From assembly GCF_004115085.1 (NCBI RefSeq), contig NZ_QXJP01000002.1:214927-278926 (forward strand): a DNA stretch of 64,000 nucleotides. The letters run 5' to 3'. Position numbers and translations under genes: made by a program. Below, one piece after another: positions 53,617-62,340 of the stretch. Numbering within the stretch: position 1 is the stretch's first letter; each line of letters begins with the position of its first letter. The DNA comes from Longirhabdus pacifica. GTDB lineage: Bacteria; Bacillota; Bacilli; Paenibacillales; DSM-105158. The notes under the pieces are model-generated. The model was given only the letters and a program-made list of their open reading frames with translations. It did not search any database and was not told the DNA's origin.

Positions 53617-54600
53617 TTAGTCGTTCAATATGATACCGTATTTTCGAAGAAAATCACGCACTATCGGAAGACTTTTATTAATGAATGGCACAGGATCATC
53701 GTCGACTTGAAGTACATAATTCAAATAATTGACTCTTCGAGCTGTCATCAATACATCTAAATCGTAGTCTGTAAAGTGAGGTAATGTCCGCACTTTTTCA
53801 TAACCTTGATACAACTGCTCTTTCACTTTTTCTATATCGAAATTTTCATCGTAGTTGTAATAATAAAGTACACAAGCAAATTCATGTACAGGAAGTGCCA
53901 GCATGCAATCTTCAAAATCAAGAATAGACATTTCGTCGCCATCTACTCTAACATTCCACGGATTTAAATCAGCATGAATAAATTGAATGTCGTTACTGTG
54001 ATGAACATAAAATTTAGCTAACTCCTGATCTAAAAATGGAATGATTTGATCCATCAATTGATGGTATTCCTCTGTCAAGAAACGCTGATATTGTTTTTCC
54101 TTGTAGACGGCTTGTTCCCCTTTGAAATACAACACTTTATCCCATTTGCGTGGATGTACATGATCTGGAATTTTTACGCCGAGTGTTGCTTCATGCAAGT
54201 GAGCCATTTTTTCTCCTAGTTGAATAAAGCGCGCTTCATTTTCATGTCCATCCAAATCTTCTCCTTCCAGCCATGTAAACAAAACCACTCTTTTAGGAAA
54301 AGCAAAATGTTCTGACGAAATGAGCTGAACGAATTTTCCATCTTTTCCACGCACTACACTAGGAATGACAACACTATTCTTTTTAACCACGATGTCCATA
54401 TAAAATAACTCTGCTTGATTATCTTCCAACGTACTCGATTCTTCTTGATATATTTTCAAAGCATATACATTATTTTCTACATCTACCCATTTGTAAAAGA
54501 CGTTGGTTTCTTCCGTTAAATATGAAGTTGATTTTAATGGTACATCATATCTTTCTACCGCCAACTGTGCGATGTGATCGAACTTTTTTCTATTTTCCAT
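53617..54600 (-). CDS. phosphotransferase family protein (APH fold)
   Basis: The 327-residue protein has the choline/aminoglycoside-kinase fold. The catalytic loop QFIHADLNPWNVRVDGDE lies near residues 200-217 and the metal-binding SILDFEDCMLALPVHEFA follows. The N-terminal half carries strands of the ATP site (VYALKIYQEES). Members phosphorylate small molecules such as homoserine, choline or drugs; the substrate here is unknown. AGGAGG stands 8 nt before the ATG. Confidence 0.85.
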   Translation of the reverse strand: MENRKKFDHIAQLAVERYDVPLKSTSYLTEETNVFYKWVDVENNVYALKIYQEESSTLEDNQAELFYMDIVVKKNSVVIPSVVRGKDGKFVQLISSEHFAFPKRVVLFTWLEGEDLDGHENEARFIQLGEKMAHLHEATLGVKIPDHVHPRKWDKVLYFKGEQAVYKEKQYQRFLTEEYHQLMDQIIPFLDQELAKFYVHHSNDIQFIHADLNPWNVRVDGDEMSILDFEDCMLALPVHEFACVLYYYNYDENFDIEKVKEQLYQGYEKVRTLPHFTDYDLDVLMTARRVNYLNYVLQVDDDPVPFINKSLPIVRDFLRKYGIILND

Positions 54601-54887
54601 TTATATAGCCTCCTCTATGCTATTTCATTGTTACGTGCATATGGATGATAGTTAACACAAAGTTAACTATATAAATAGAATTACAATAACATCATCATCG
54701 GTATCAACCTCCTCAACCTTACTCTACTAATATAATATAGATTAAATATTTATTCCATACTTTCTTGCATGATTGAAAAGAAAACTATGTTATAATTACC
54801 TTACTTTAACAAAGAAGGGACTGGACTATGCGCAGAAATCAATACCTTTAACCTTATCTAAAATATTCAAAATTAGAGGTGAAAGTG

Positions 54888-55430
54888 TTGATACAAACGA
54901 ATGTATACACAAAGCGTCTGCATTTAAGAAAATTAGAACAAAACGATGCTGCATCCCTGTTTACCATTTGGTCAGATCCTGACGTTACTCGCTTTATGAA
55001 TATTGATGCTTATACAACAGAAGAACAAGTGCTGCATATGATTGGCATACTCAACAAGCTTTTCGAAGAAAACAAAGCGATACGATACGCTATTATCAAA
55101 CTAGATACGCATGACATCATTGGTACGTGCGGATATAACATGTTTGACTTTGAAAATGAAGTAACGGAGATAGGATACGAACTAGGTAAAACATATTGGG
55201 GACAAGGCTTTGCTGCTGAAGCCATCCAAGCTTTATTAGACCATGCGTTTCATACGCTTTCGTTACACAGAGTAGAAGCAAAAATAGAGCCTAATAACGT
55301 AAATTCCATTCGATTAATAGAGAAACTGCAGTTTTCTCTCGAAGGTACGAAGAGACAATGTGAAAAAATAAATGGAAAATGGATTGATCTTCATCTGTAT
55401 GCAAAATTAAATGAAGCATCGCCCACTTGA
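54888..55430 (+). CDS. GNAT N-acetyltransferase, RimJ/RimL-like
   Basis: The 180-residue protein has RLHLRKLEQNDAASLFTIWS at the N-terminus and YELGKTYWGQGFAAEAIQAL (residues about 100-119), the CoA-binding loop of RimJ-type acetyltransferases, followed by SLHRVEAKIEPNNVNSIRLI. Such enzymes acetylate protein N-termini or, less often, drugs. The start is uncertain: TTG at 54888, 6 nt after GAGGTG, fits best; GTG codons at 54879 and 54885 are closer. A 7-codon frame (54828-54851) lies in its leader. Confidence 0.83.
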   Translation: MIQTNVYTKRLHLRKLEQNDAASLFTIWSDPDVTRFMNIDAYTTEEQVLHMIGILNKLFEENKAIRYAIIKLDTHDIIGTCGYNMFDFENEVTEIGYELGKTYWGQGFAAEAIQALLDHAFHTLSLHRVEAKIEPNNVNSIRLIEKLQFSLEGTKRQCEKINGKWIDLHLYAKLNEASPT

Positions 55431-55455
55431 CGACAATAAATGAACATAAAAGAAC

Positions 55456-55490
55456 AACAAGCCTATGCGGCCAACTGCCATAGGCTTGTT
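55456..55490 (+). terminator. hairpin after acetyltransferase gene
   Basis: AACAAGCCTATG pairs with CATAGGCTTGTT (12 bp). No T run follows, so it may be a weak terminator or an mRNA end structure. Confidence 0.5.
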
Positions 55491-55538
55491 CCACTATAGC
55501 ATTACTTTTTTAATCAACTACAATGGAGGATGAACATA

Positions 55539-56381
55539 ATGAGTGCAATCGTTTCAAAACGCTGGGTATTAGCAAGAATGTACGAACCAGATGTCATTAT
55601 GGTGGACTGTCGCTTTCCACTCGCTAGCGCTGATCGTCATGCAGGAAGACACCAATATGAACAAGACCATATTCCTAGAGCGATATATTTAGATCTGGAG
55701 CAAGATTTATCCGGTGAAATAAAAAAACATGGCGGTCGACATCCTCTTCCCTCTTTGGAGCAGCTAGCAACAAAATTAGGTAAAATGGGAATCAATGAAC
55801 ATGTTCGCGTTGTTGCTTACGATGATCAAGGAGGCGCAATGGCTTCACGACTTTGGTGGTTACTTACTTATATGGGGCACAAAAAAGTGTATGTCATGGA
55901 TGAGGGATATACGAAGTGGAAAGAAGAACAATATCCTGTAAGCAGTGAGCCTCCTGCTGTGGCTGTACCTGTGCATTTCACCCTAGATGTTCAACAGCAT
56001 ATGCTTTTTACTGCTGCGGATGTCAAACAACATTTGGATGATCCGCGTAGCTTACTTGTGGATTCCAGAGAACGTAAACGATACGAAGGCAAAGAAGAAC
56101 CAATAGATAAAAAGGCAGGAAGAATTCCTGGTGCTAAGCATTATTTTTGGAAAGAACTGTTGCATGAGGACGGTCGTTTGAAATCTCAAACAGAACTGCA
56201 ACAGCATTTTAAGTCTATAACCAGCGAACAACATAAACAAATTGTAGTGTACTGTGGATCTGGCATTACTGCATGTCCTAACGTGTTAGCGCTACATGAA
56301 ATAGGTATTCATGATGTGAAACTGTATGCTGGTAGTTGGAGTGATTGGATTTCTTATCCTGACAATCCAATTGAACTTTGA
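55539..56381 (+). CDS. sulfurtransferase, double rhodanese type
   Basis: The 280-residue protein has two rhodanese domains: N-terminal (VIMVDCRFPLA, inactive-like) and C-terminal with the active-site loop VVYCGSGITACPNVLALHEI (Cys near residue 243). It is like thiosulfate or 3-mercaptopyruvate sulfurtransferase; CGSGIT fits the mercaptopyruvate form. The ATG at 55539 has GGAGG 9 nt upstream; the ATG at 55530 overlaps that site. Confidence 0.88.
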   Translation: MSAIVSKRWVLARMYEPDVIMVDCRFPLASADRHAGRHQYEQDHIPRAIYLDLEQDLSGEIKKHGGRHPLPSLEQLATKLGKMGINEHVRVVAYDDQGGAMASRLWWLLTYMGHKKVYVMDEGYTKWKEEQYPVSSEPPAVAVPVHFTLDVQQHMLFTAADVKQHLDDPRSLLVDSRERKRYEGKEEPIDKKAGRIPGAKHYFWKELLHEDGRLKSQTELQQHFKSITSEQHKQIVVYCGSGITACPNVLALHEIGIHDVKLYAGSWSDWISYPDNPIEL

Positions 56382-56397
56382 TGCTTGTGTTCATCAA

Positions 56398-56850
56398 TCA
56401 CCATTCCATAAATTTCTGCTCTGAAATGATGTTATACCCATGCTGCTTTAAAAGTGCTGTGGTCACTCCCTCTCCTACTATTTTTTGACCTGAAAATTGC
56501 CCATCATATATGAACCCACTGCCGCAAGATGGGCTGTTTTCTTTTAACACAATACAATCAACATTCAACGATTTCACAAGTTCTAACGTTTTATAAGCTC
56601 CCTCCACATATTTTTCCGTTACATCTTTACCTGTGCTATCGATGACTTTAGCTTTCCCTTGTAATACGTCTTTCCCATTTCCCCCCACGATTTCGGCTGG
56701 CTCTCTTGGCGTTGTCAAGCCTCCCAACAGCTCTGGACATACAGTTACCGCTTCTTCACGTTCTGTTAACTGCTGAATTTTACGTATGAGCTGATCTCCA
56801 CCATCATATCGGCAAGCAACACCTGCCAAACAAGCACTTACCATGATCAT
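56398..56850 (-). CDS. DUF523 family protein
   Basis: The 150-residue protein begins MIMVSACLAGVACRYDGGDQ, contains VTVCPELLGGLTTPREPAEI (residues about 36-55) and VLKENSPSCGSGFIYDG (residues about 101-117). The cysteines in SACLAG, CPEL and SPSCG are the usual DUF523 set, thought to bind a metal or iron-sulfur cluster. Function is unknown. AAGGAGG stands about 10 nt before the ATG. Confidence 0.85.
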   Translation of the reverse strand: MIMVSACLAGVACRYDGGDQLIRKIQQLTEREEAVTVCPELLGGLTTPREPAEIVGGNGKDVLQGKAKVIDSTGKDVTEKYVEGAYKTLELVKSLNVDCIVLKENSPSCGSGFIYDGQFSGQKIVGEGVTTALLKQHGYNIISEQKFMEW

Positions 56851-56993
56851 ACTGTCATTCCTCCTTCACGTATAGCTGATACGACCTTTATAATTTCAAA
56901 TTATGATTTATTTTATCATATATAAATAAACTTTAACTTCCTCACTATGTACTTGCCGTGCCTCCTGATATAGTAACGACATATGCTGTATTA

Positions 56994-57459
56994 CTTATCT
57001 ATATAAGATGAACAAATAGCGAGATATAGGTTTACGCCTCAGTTGCCAGGCGTAAAGATCTTCATATCGAAATTTCTTCATCTTATGCTTAGCGGTAATA
57101 AGTTGCTTGAACAAGTTCATTCAACTTATCTATATAAGATAAAGAAATAATGAGATATAGGTTTACGCCTCAGTTGCCAGGCGTAAAGGTCTTCATATCG
57201 AAATTTCTTCATCTTATGCTTAGCGGTAATAAGTTGCTTGAACAAGTTCATTCAACTTATCTATATAAGATAAAGAAATAATGAGATATAGGTTTACGCC
57301 TCAGTTGCCAGGCGTAAAGGTCTTCATATCGAAATTTCTTCATCTTATGCTTAGCGGTAATAAGTTGCTTGAACAAGTTCATTCAACTTATCTATAAGAT
57401 AAAGAAATAATGAGATATAGGTTTACGCCTCAGTTGCCAGGCGTAAAGGTCTTCATAAT
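56994..57459. repeat. tandem array (3.5 copies) of the dispersed hairpin repeat
   Basis: Copies start at 56994, 57125, 57256 and 57387 with a period of 131 nt; the last is cut after about 73 nt at the ribosome site of the next gene. Each has AAGATGAAC(or AAAG)AAAT paired with ATTTCTTCATCTT, a central TTTACGCCT/AGGCGTAAA stem with loop CAGTTGCC, and the palindrome AAGTTG-CT-TGAAC-AA-GTTCA-TT-CAACTT. Copies 2-4 are nearly identical, so amplification is recent. The rest of the gap from 56851 is AT-rich and empty. Confidence 0.95.
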
Positions 57460-57475
57460 AGGAGGTGTCTTTCCT

Positions 57476-58624
57476 GTGGTTCATGCTTCTCCACTAAATC
57501 AACGCTTCTATAGTCCAAAAACCATTCTCGGCGTGTTTGTGCAATCTATTGTTACCAACGAACTGACAAAGCAGCAACCTAATATTTTGAAATTCCCTAA
57601 TTTTAAAGCACTAATAGACGTCAGTAGACAATTGGAAGAAACCATTGCCGTTTACTTCTTTTCTGAGCAGCATATCAACTTTAAAAAAAAGCAAATACAT
57701 GGCATTGCATACAATCATCAGTTAAATCGATGGGAACATGATTTTTTTCCACTGCCTCACGTCGTGTATCATTTCAGTAAAAAAACAAAAAGAAATACAA
57801 CTATACTTTCCACGATGAAAAATAAATATCGTATTCAATTTATCAATACCCCTTTAGATCATAATACGAGTTGGAAAGAATACGAAATATTAAGTAAACA
57901 AGCTGACATCAGAATACCTTACAGTACGCAAGGAAATTTGAGATCACCATCCATACTAAGGAGAAAAATGGCTGGAATGTTAGAGCAATACCCTATCCTT
58001 CATATTAAAGGAACTTTCGCTAAAAAAGAGCGAGAGATGAAAATAACAAAAGTAAATCACAATCGCATCCGTTATCATTTAAAGTTAAAAAAACCAATTA
58101 CAAAACATGTGAAAACAATGGCCGATTTGATCAAAGTATTCAAGCGTTATTACAGCGCCAATATCATCACTATTCAACAGCCCATTCCTCATCTCCAAGT
58201 CAAAAGCCAGCCTATTCATTTTCGAGCAGAATTGCAGCGGGGCCTTGATGGTGAATTGAATGTAACGGGAATAACAGCAAAAATAGGACAAATGAATGCC
58301 CTAACTACCGTTCAAGGTCAATACATCACATTTGAGCAATGTATGAAAAAACATTTTAAATTTAACGATATAAGACTATCTCAACTAAAAAATAACATCA
58401 CGTATTTACTGCAAAAAACGCATATTACGTTAGAAGAGTATTATGGCAAAATGGGTGAAATCGGTGTGGACTTTGCTCTCGATCAGCAATTAAATTTCTG
58501 GTATATAAAAAGCAATCGGAGATCTAACAAACAAGCTTTCTGTAAGGCACATGTCCAAAAACAAATTGAAGCGCTTTACTTAAATACACTCTACTACGCA
58601 CAATATCTTCAGCGAAATAGATAA
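57476..58624 (+). CDS. YheC/YheD family protein (ATP-grasp-like)
   Basis: The 382-residue protein fits the YheC/YheD family of endospore coat-associated, ATP-grasp-like proteins. Features are the N-terminal FYSPKTILGVFVQSI region, IRYHLKLKKPI, QPIHFRAELQRGLDGELNVT (residues about 265-284) and a C-terminal GEIGVDFALDQQLNFWYIKS. The start is a GTG at 57476, 10 nt after GGAGG; the open frame upstream (from 57410) is made from the hairpin repeat. The terminal hairpin repeat ends at the ribosome site, which suggests an insertion next to the promoter. Such proteins have a role in spores. Confidence 0.83.
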   Translation: MVHASPLNQRFYSPKTILGVFVQSIVTNELTKQQPNILKFPNFKALIDVSRQLEETIAVYFFSEQHINFKKKQIHGIAYNHQLNRWEHDFFPLPHVVYHFSKKTKRNTTILSTMKNKYRIQFINTPLDHNTSWKEYEILSKQADIRIPYSTQGNLRSPSILRRKMAGMLEQYPILHIKGTFAKKEREMKITKVNHNRIRYHLKLKKPITKHVKTMADLIKVFKRYYSANIITIQQPIPHLQVKSQPIHFRAELQRGLDGELNVTGITAKIGQMNALTTVQGQYITFEQCMKKHFKFNDIRLSQLKNNITYLLQKTHITLEEYYGKMGEIGVDFALDQQLNFWYIKSNRRSNKQAFCKAHVQKQIEALYLNTLYYAQYLQRNR

Positions 58625-58630
58625 ATCATA

Positions 58631-58855
58631 TTATGTATGAACAACTTCTTTTACTGTGTTCGTCAAACCTTCCCTACTGCCCATAATTAAATTTTTCTTG
58701 CCTAATTGTACAAAACATTGATGCTTGCACAATTTACATTCTCCAAGGCAGCTTTTCATTTTATGTTTAGCATCTGGAAAGCTTTTTTTCAACGATTTCA
58801 CGACTGCTTTTGCTTCATGTTTTTTTATGTTTTTACAGCAGTAAGAAATTTTCAT
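58631..58855 (-). CDS. DUF1450 family small protein
   Basis: The 74-residue cysteine-rich protein begins MKISYCCKNIKKHEAKAVV and has CLGECKLCKHQCFVQLGKK (residues about 36-54). Five cysteines in the second half are arranged like a metal or iron-sulfur site. DUF1450 proteins of Bacilli have no agreed function. The start is the ATG at 58855, about 10 nt after AAAGGAA; an ATG at 58879 precedes that site. A Fur-like box lies 40 nt upstream. Confidence 0.82.
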   Translation of the reverse strand: MKISYCCKNIKKHEAKAVVKSLKKSFPDAKHKMKSCLGECKLCKHQCFVQLGKKNLIMGSREGLTNTVKEVVHT

Positions 58856-58894
58856 TAGATACCGGTTCCTTTCTTTCATATATCATTAATTAAA

Positions 58895-58915
58895 TGATAA
58901 TGGTTTTCATTATCA
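58895..58915. promoter_or_regulatory. Fur-like box
   Basis: TGATAATG-GTTTT-CATTATCA is a perfect 8-bp inverted repeat and matches most of the 19-bp Fur consensus GATAATGATAATCATTATC. It lies just upstream of the DUF1450 gene on the minus strand and some 180 nt from the pyrophosphatase start on the plus strand. Confidence 0.7.
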
Positions 58916-59092
58916 CTTGTCAAGATGGGTCAAGTCATGACTGTACTTAGGCCTTACCCTAACATTTTCAAACTTTCGAAAATAAATCCGACAAAAACAA
59001 TAGAATTTTACTTCAATTACCGCTATAATCTCTTATAGAGTGTGATATGAATGCATATTCCACAGAATACTATTCATTTCGGAGGAGTTATT

Positions 59093-60025
59093 ATGAACAA
59101 AATTTTAATTTTTGGACATCAAAACCCTGATACAGATTCCATTTGCTCAGCACTTGCTTATGCAGATTTGAAAACACAATTAGGTCATCAAGTCGAAGCC
59201 ATTCGCCTTGGTAATGTGAACGAGGAAACACAATTTGCATTAGACTACTTTCAAATAGAAGCACCAAGATTGGTGGAGAGTGTATCCAGCGAAGCAAAAC
59301 ATGTCATTTTAGTGGATCATAACGAACGCCAACAAAGTGCAGCAGATATTGATCAAGTTGAAATTACAGAAGTCATTGATCACCACCGTATTGCAAATTT
59401 TGAAACGAGTAACCCACTATATTATAGAGCAGAACCTGTTGGTTGTACGGCAACCATTTTGAACAAAATGTACAAAGAGAACGGAAAGCAAATTCCTAAA
59501 AACATTGCTGGACTAATGCTTTCTGCTATTATCTCCGATTCCCTTTTGTTTAAGTCCCCTACTTGCACTCCAGAAGATGTAGCGGCTGCAAAAGAACTAG
59601 CTGCTATTGCAGAAGTAGACGCAGAAGGTTATGGTCTGAACATGTTGAAAGCAGGAGCAGATTTAAGCAGAAAAACAGTCAAAGAACTGATTACGCTTGA
59701 TGCTAAAGAGTTCCAAATGGGAAGTAGCAAAGTAGAAATAGCACAAGTCAATACAGTGGATACGAACGATGTACTTACACGTCAAGAGGAATTAGAAACG
59801 TTACTACAAGCTACTATTGACGAAAAACAATTAGATTTGTTTATGCTTGTGATTACTGACATCTTAAACAACGACTCCGTTGGTCTTGTACTAGGAAAAG
59901 AAACTAGCGCAGTAGAAAAAGCATACGATGCTAAAATAGAAAATAATACAGTAACATTAAAAGGTGTAGTTTCACGCAAAAAACAAATCGTTCCTATTTT
60001 AACGGACACATTAACAAATGCATAA
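59093..60025 (+). CDS. ppaC: manganese-dependent inorganic pyrophosphatase
   Basis: The 310-residue DHH-family enzyme splits pyrophosphate to phosphate. Motifs: [20 protein letters not shown] (residues about 3-22), [24 protein letters not shown] with the DHH motif, and a C-terminal [14 protein letters not shown] with the basic substrate loop. Length fits family II. The ATG at 59093 lies 5 nt after GGAGGAG; the ATG at 59051 precedes that site. Confidence 0.95.
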   Translation: MNKILIFGHQNPDTDSICSALAYADLKTQLGHQVEAIRLGNVNEETQFALDYFQIEAPRLVESVSSEAKHVILVDHNERQQSAADIDQVEITEVIDHHRIANFETSNPLYYRAEPVGCTATILNKMYKENGKQIPKNIAGLMLSAIISDSLLFKSPTCTPEDVAAAKELAAIAEVDAEGYGLNMLKAGADLSRKTVKELITLDAKEFQMGSSKVEIAQVNTVDTNDVLTRQEELETLLQATIDEKQLDLFMLVITDILNNDSVGLVLGKETSAVEKAYDAKIENNTVTLKGVVSRKKQIVPILTDTLTNA

Positions 60026-60131
60026 TATAGGATTGTAACATTGAAGGTCATGCAGGATTGAAGTAGTCCCAGGATAAAATACATGCATGTACCTCATTTA
60101 TGAAGATACAACTGTATATCTTTTTATGATT

Positions 60132-60219
60132 AAAAAAACTGGTTGGTAGGTAGTCACTTCAACAAGGTTAGCGTTATATTCTAACTTTAAGAGTGTATTA
60201 CCATGACCAGTTTTTTTAG
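60132..60219 (+). terminator. long structured terminator-like element
   Basis: AAAAAAACTGGT (60132-60143) pairs with ACCAGTTTTTTT (60206-60217). Inside, TGGTA pairs with TACCA, and AAGGTTAG with CTAACTTT around CGTTATATT. The T7 tract allows termination of ppaC on the plus strand, though the 86-nt arm is unusually elaborate for a terminator. It lies in the 60026-60339 gap, which is otherwise empty. Confidence 0.6.
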
Positions 60220-60339
60220 TTTTTTTACATACTGTACATCCCACAACCTCCGTCTGCCTTGACATCTAGCACCAATGGAGTATACTAAAATATATGTTGA
60301 TGAGTTTAAACCAATGAACATAAAAAGGAGAAACAGGAC

Positions 60340-60675
60340 ATGAGAAAAAAAGAAATAACAGATGAATTGTTGGAACATACCATTCAATTATTCAATGAAA
60401 CGACACCAGTATTTCATGTTCTTCATGATGAAAATAGACAACGAATTTTGCTTGAAATGGGCAGAGAAGACTATTTAAATGTAAATCAGCTGACAGAAAA
60501 AATACAATTATCTCGTCCTACGATCTCTCATCATCTAAAAATTTTAAAAACAGCTGGCTTCATTAAAGTAGAGAAAAAAGGAACAGAAAGTCACTACTAC
60601 TTGACATTAAAAAATTCCATTGACCAAATGGAAAAATTAATTGCAGCAATAAAAAAAACATGTCATCTAGTTTAA
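60340..60675 (+). CDS. ArsR/SmtB-family transcriptional regulator
   Basis: The 111-residue winged-helix repressor has HDENRQRILLEMG, the recognition helix LSRPTISHHLKILKTAGFIK (residues about 66-85) and the wing EKKGTESHYYL. No CxC metal-binding motif is present; the only cysteine (Cys108) is near the C-terminus. It lies 96 nt before an aldehyde dehydrogenase on the same strand, which it probably controls. AAGGAG is upstream of the ATG. Confidence 0.88.
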   Translation: MRKKEITDELLEHTIQLFNETTPVFHVLHDENRQRILLEMGREDYLNVNQLTEKIQLSRPTISHHLKILKTAGFIKVEKKGTESHYYLTLKNSIDQMEKLIAAIKKTCHLV

Positions 60676-60770
60676 CTTCATAAGATACAACCAGAGCAGT
60701 TTTCGGATAAATAAATAACATACAAATGATGTTTAAAATTTTCAGATTATTGCAAAGGGGAGTTTATAAG

Positions 60771-62135
60771 ATGATTGAAAATATAGTAAAGAAACAGAAA
60801 GAATATTTTAAAACAGGCGAAACAAAAAGCATTGCATTTCGAATTCAACAGCTAAACAAGTTAAAAGACGCCATAAAGCAAAACGAGCAAGAAATACTAG
60901 ATGCTTTACAAAAAGACTTAGGAAAACCTTATTTTGAAGGATACACGTCAGAAATAGGTTTTGTACTCGATTCCATTAAAAATATCAGCAAAAATTTAAA
61001 TACTTGGGCAAAAGATAAAAAAGTAAAAACACCAATACACCAAGTTTTATCTAAAAGTATCATTCGCAGCGAACCTTATGGAACGGTACTCATCATTGGT
61101 CCATTCAACTATCCATTTCAATTATTAATTGAGCCCATGTTAGGCGCATTGGCTGCAGGAAATACCGTTGTTCTAAAACCCTCTGAGTATACAGTACAAA
61201 CGGAAAAAATAGTACAAAAGATCATATCTGAAACATTCGACGAATCCTACATTGCTGTCGTTACAGGTGGAAAAGAAGAAACACAGCAATTGTTACAGCA
61301 ATCATTCGATTATATTTTCTTTACTGGCAGCACGAGGGTGGGTCAAATTGTCATGGAAGCCGCTTCTAAACATTTGACGCCTGTCACACTAGAACTTGGA
61401 GGAAAGAGCCCCACGATTGTTGATAAAGATGCCAATTTAGAAGTCGCAACAAGAAGAATTGCTTGGGGTAAATTTGTGAATGCAGGTCAAACGTGCGTCG
61501 CTCCAGACTATATTTACGTTCACAGTGCTGTGCAAGAACAATTTAAAACGGAATTAATCCAACGCCTGAAAGAATTTTATGGTGAGAACACTGAACAAAG
61601 TCAAGACTATGGTCGCATTGTAAATGAAGCTGCCTTTCAACGTCTTACATCGCTCATAGATAAAAATAAAACGGTCTACGGAGGAGAGCATAAGCAAGAA
61701 GACTTGTATATTGCGCCTACATTATTAGATAACATCACTTGGGAAGATGCTGTGATGGAGGAAGAAATTTTTGGACCTATTCTGCCTATTTTAACGTATG
61801 ATAATGTGGATGACATCATCAAAACCATTAACAACCGTCCAAAACCACTCGCCTTGTATGTGTTTACTGAAAATAAAGACGTTGTAGATAAAATTTTAGC
61901 AGAGACTTCGTCAGGTGGAGTTAGTGTTAATGACGTCGTTTCACACTTAGCAAATCCTAATTTGCCTTTTGGTGGCGTAGGAACAGCTGGTATGGGAGCC
62001 TATCATGGTCAATATAGTTTTGACACTTTTTCACATAAAAAAAGCATATTGAAGAAATCAACAAAAGTAGATTCGAAAATTATATTCCCACCTTACAAAA
62101 ACAAAATTAACCTCATACGCAAAATTTTGAAGTAG
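60771..62135 (+). CDS. aldehyde dehydrogenase (class 3 type)
   Basis: The 454-residue enzyme oxidises aldehydes with NAD(P). TGSTRVGQIVMEAASKHLTP, the VTLELGGKSPTIVD glutamate motif and NAGQTCVAPDYIYV with the catalytic Cys (near residue 241) are intact. The C-terminal extension (INLIRKIL, hydrophobic and basic) and length resemble membrane-associated fatty-aldehyde forms such as YwdH. The start is the ATG at 60771, 8 nt after GGGGAG; the ATG at 60726 precedes it. Confidence 0.9.
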   Translation: MIENIVKKQKEYFKTGETKSIAFRIQQLNKLKDAIKQNEQEILDALQKDLGKPYFEGYTSEIGFVLDSIKNISKNLNTWAKDKKVKTPIHQVLSKSIIRSEPYGTVLIIGPFNYPFQLLIEPMLGALAAGNTVVLKPSEYTVQTEKIVQKIISETFDESYIAVVTGGKEETQQLLQQSFDYIFFTGSTRVGQIVMEAASKHLTPVTLELGGKSPTIVDKDANLEVATRRIAWGKFVNAGQTCVAPDYIYVHSAVQEQFKTELIQRLKEFYGENTEQSQDYGRIVNEAAFQRLTSLIDKNKTVYGGEHKQEDLYIAPTLLDNITWEDAVMEEEIFGPILPILTYDNVDDIIKTINNRPKPLALYVFTENKDVVDKILAETSSGGVSVNDVVSHLANPNLPFGGVGTAGMGAYHGQYSFDTFSHKKSILKKSTKVDSKIIFPPYKNKINLIRKILK

Positions 62136-62213
62136 TGTGTATGTTTAAAATAGTGTGTTTGAGTATAAAGGCTAGTGCGATCTATGTAAGTGAATGAACC
62201 AACTTTTTCGCGC

Positions 62214-62247
62214 AAAAAAGGAGTGAACATGATTCACTCCTTTTTAA
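62214..62247 (+). terminator. intrinsic terminator of the aldehyde dehydrogenase
   Basis: AAAAAGGAGTGAA (62215-62227) pairs with TTCACTCCTTTTT (62233-62245). T-tracts on both strands make it bidirectional, serving the convergent gene as well. Confidence 0.85.
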
Positions 62248-62340
62248 CTTATGAATAACAATGGAAATGTTGTTCTTTCTTCTTCAGGTGGTGTAACTAC
62301 CCTTTTACAGCATTAATTTTTTTTAAAAGTTAATCATACT

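Noticed and set aside
57410..57475. Longer N-terminus for the YheC/D protein
   Set aside because: The extra residues (RFTPQLPGVK) are encoded by the dispersed repeat; GGAGG and GTG at 57476 fit better.
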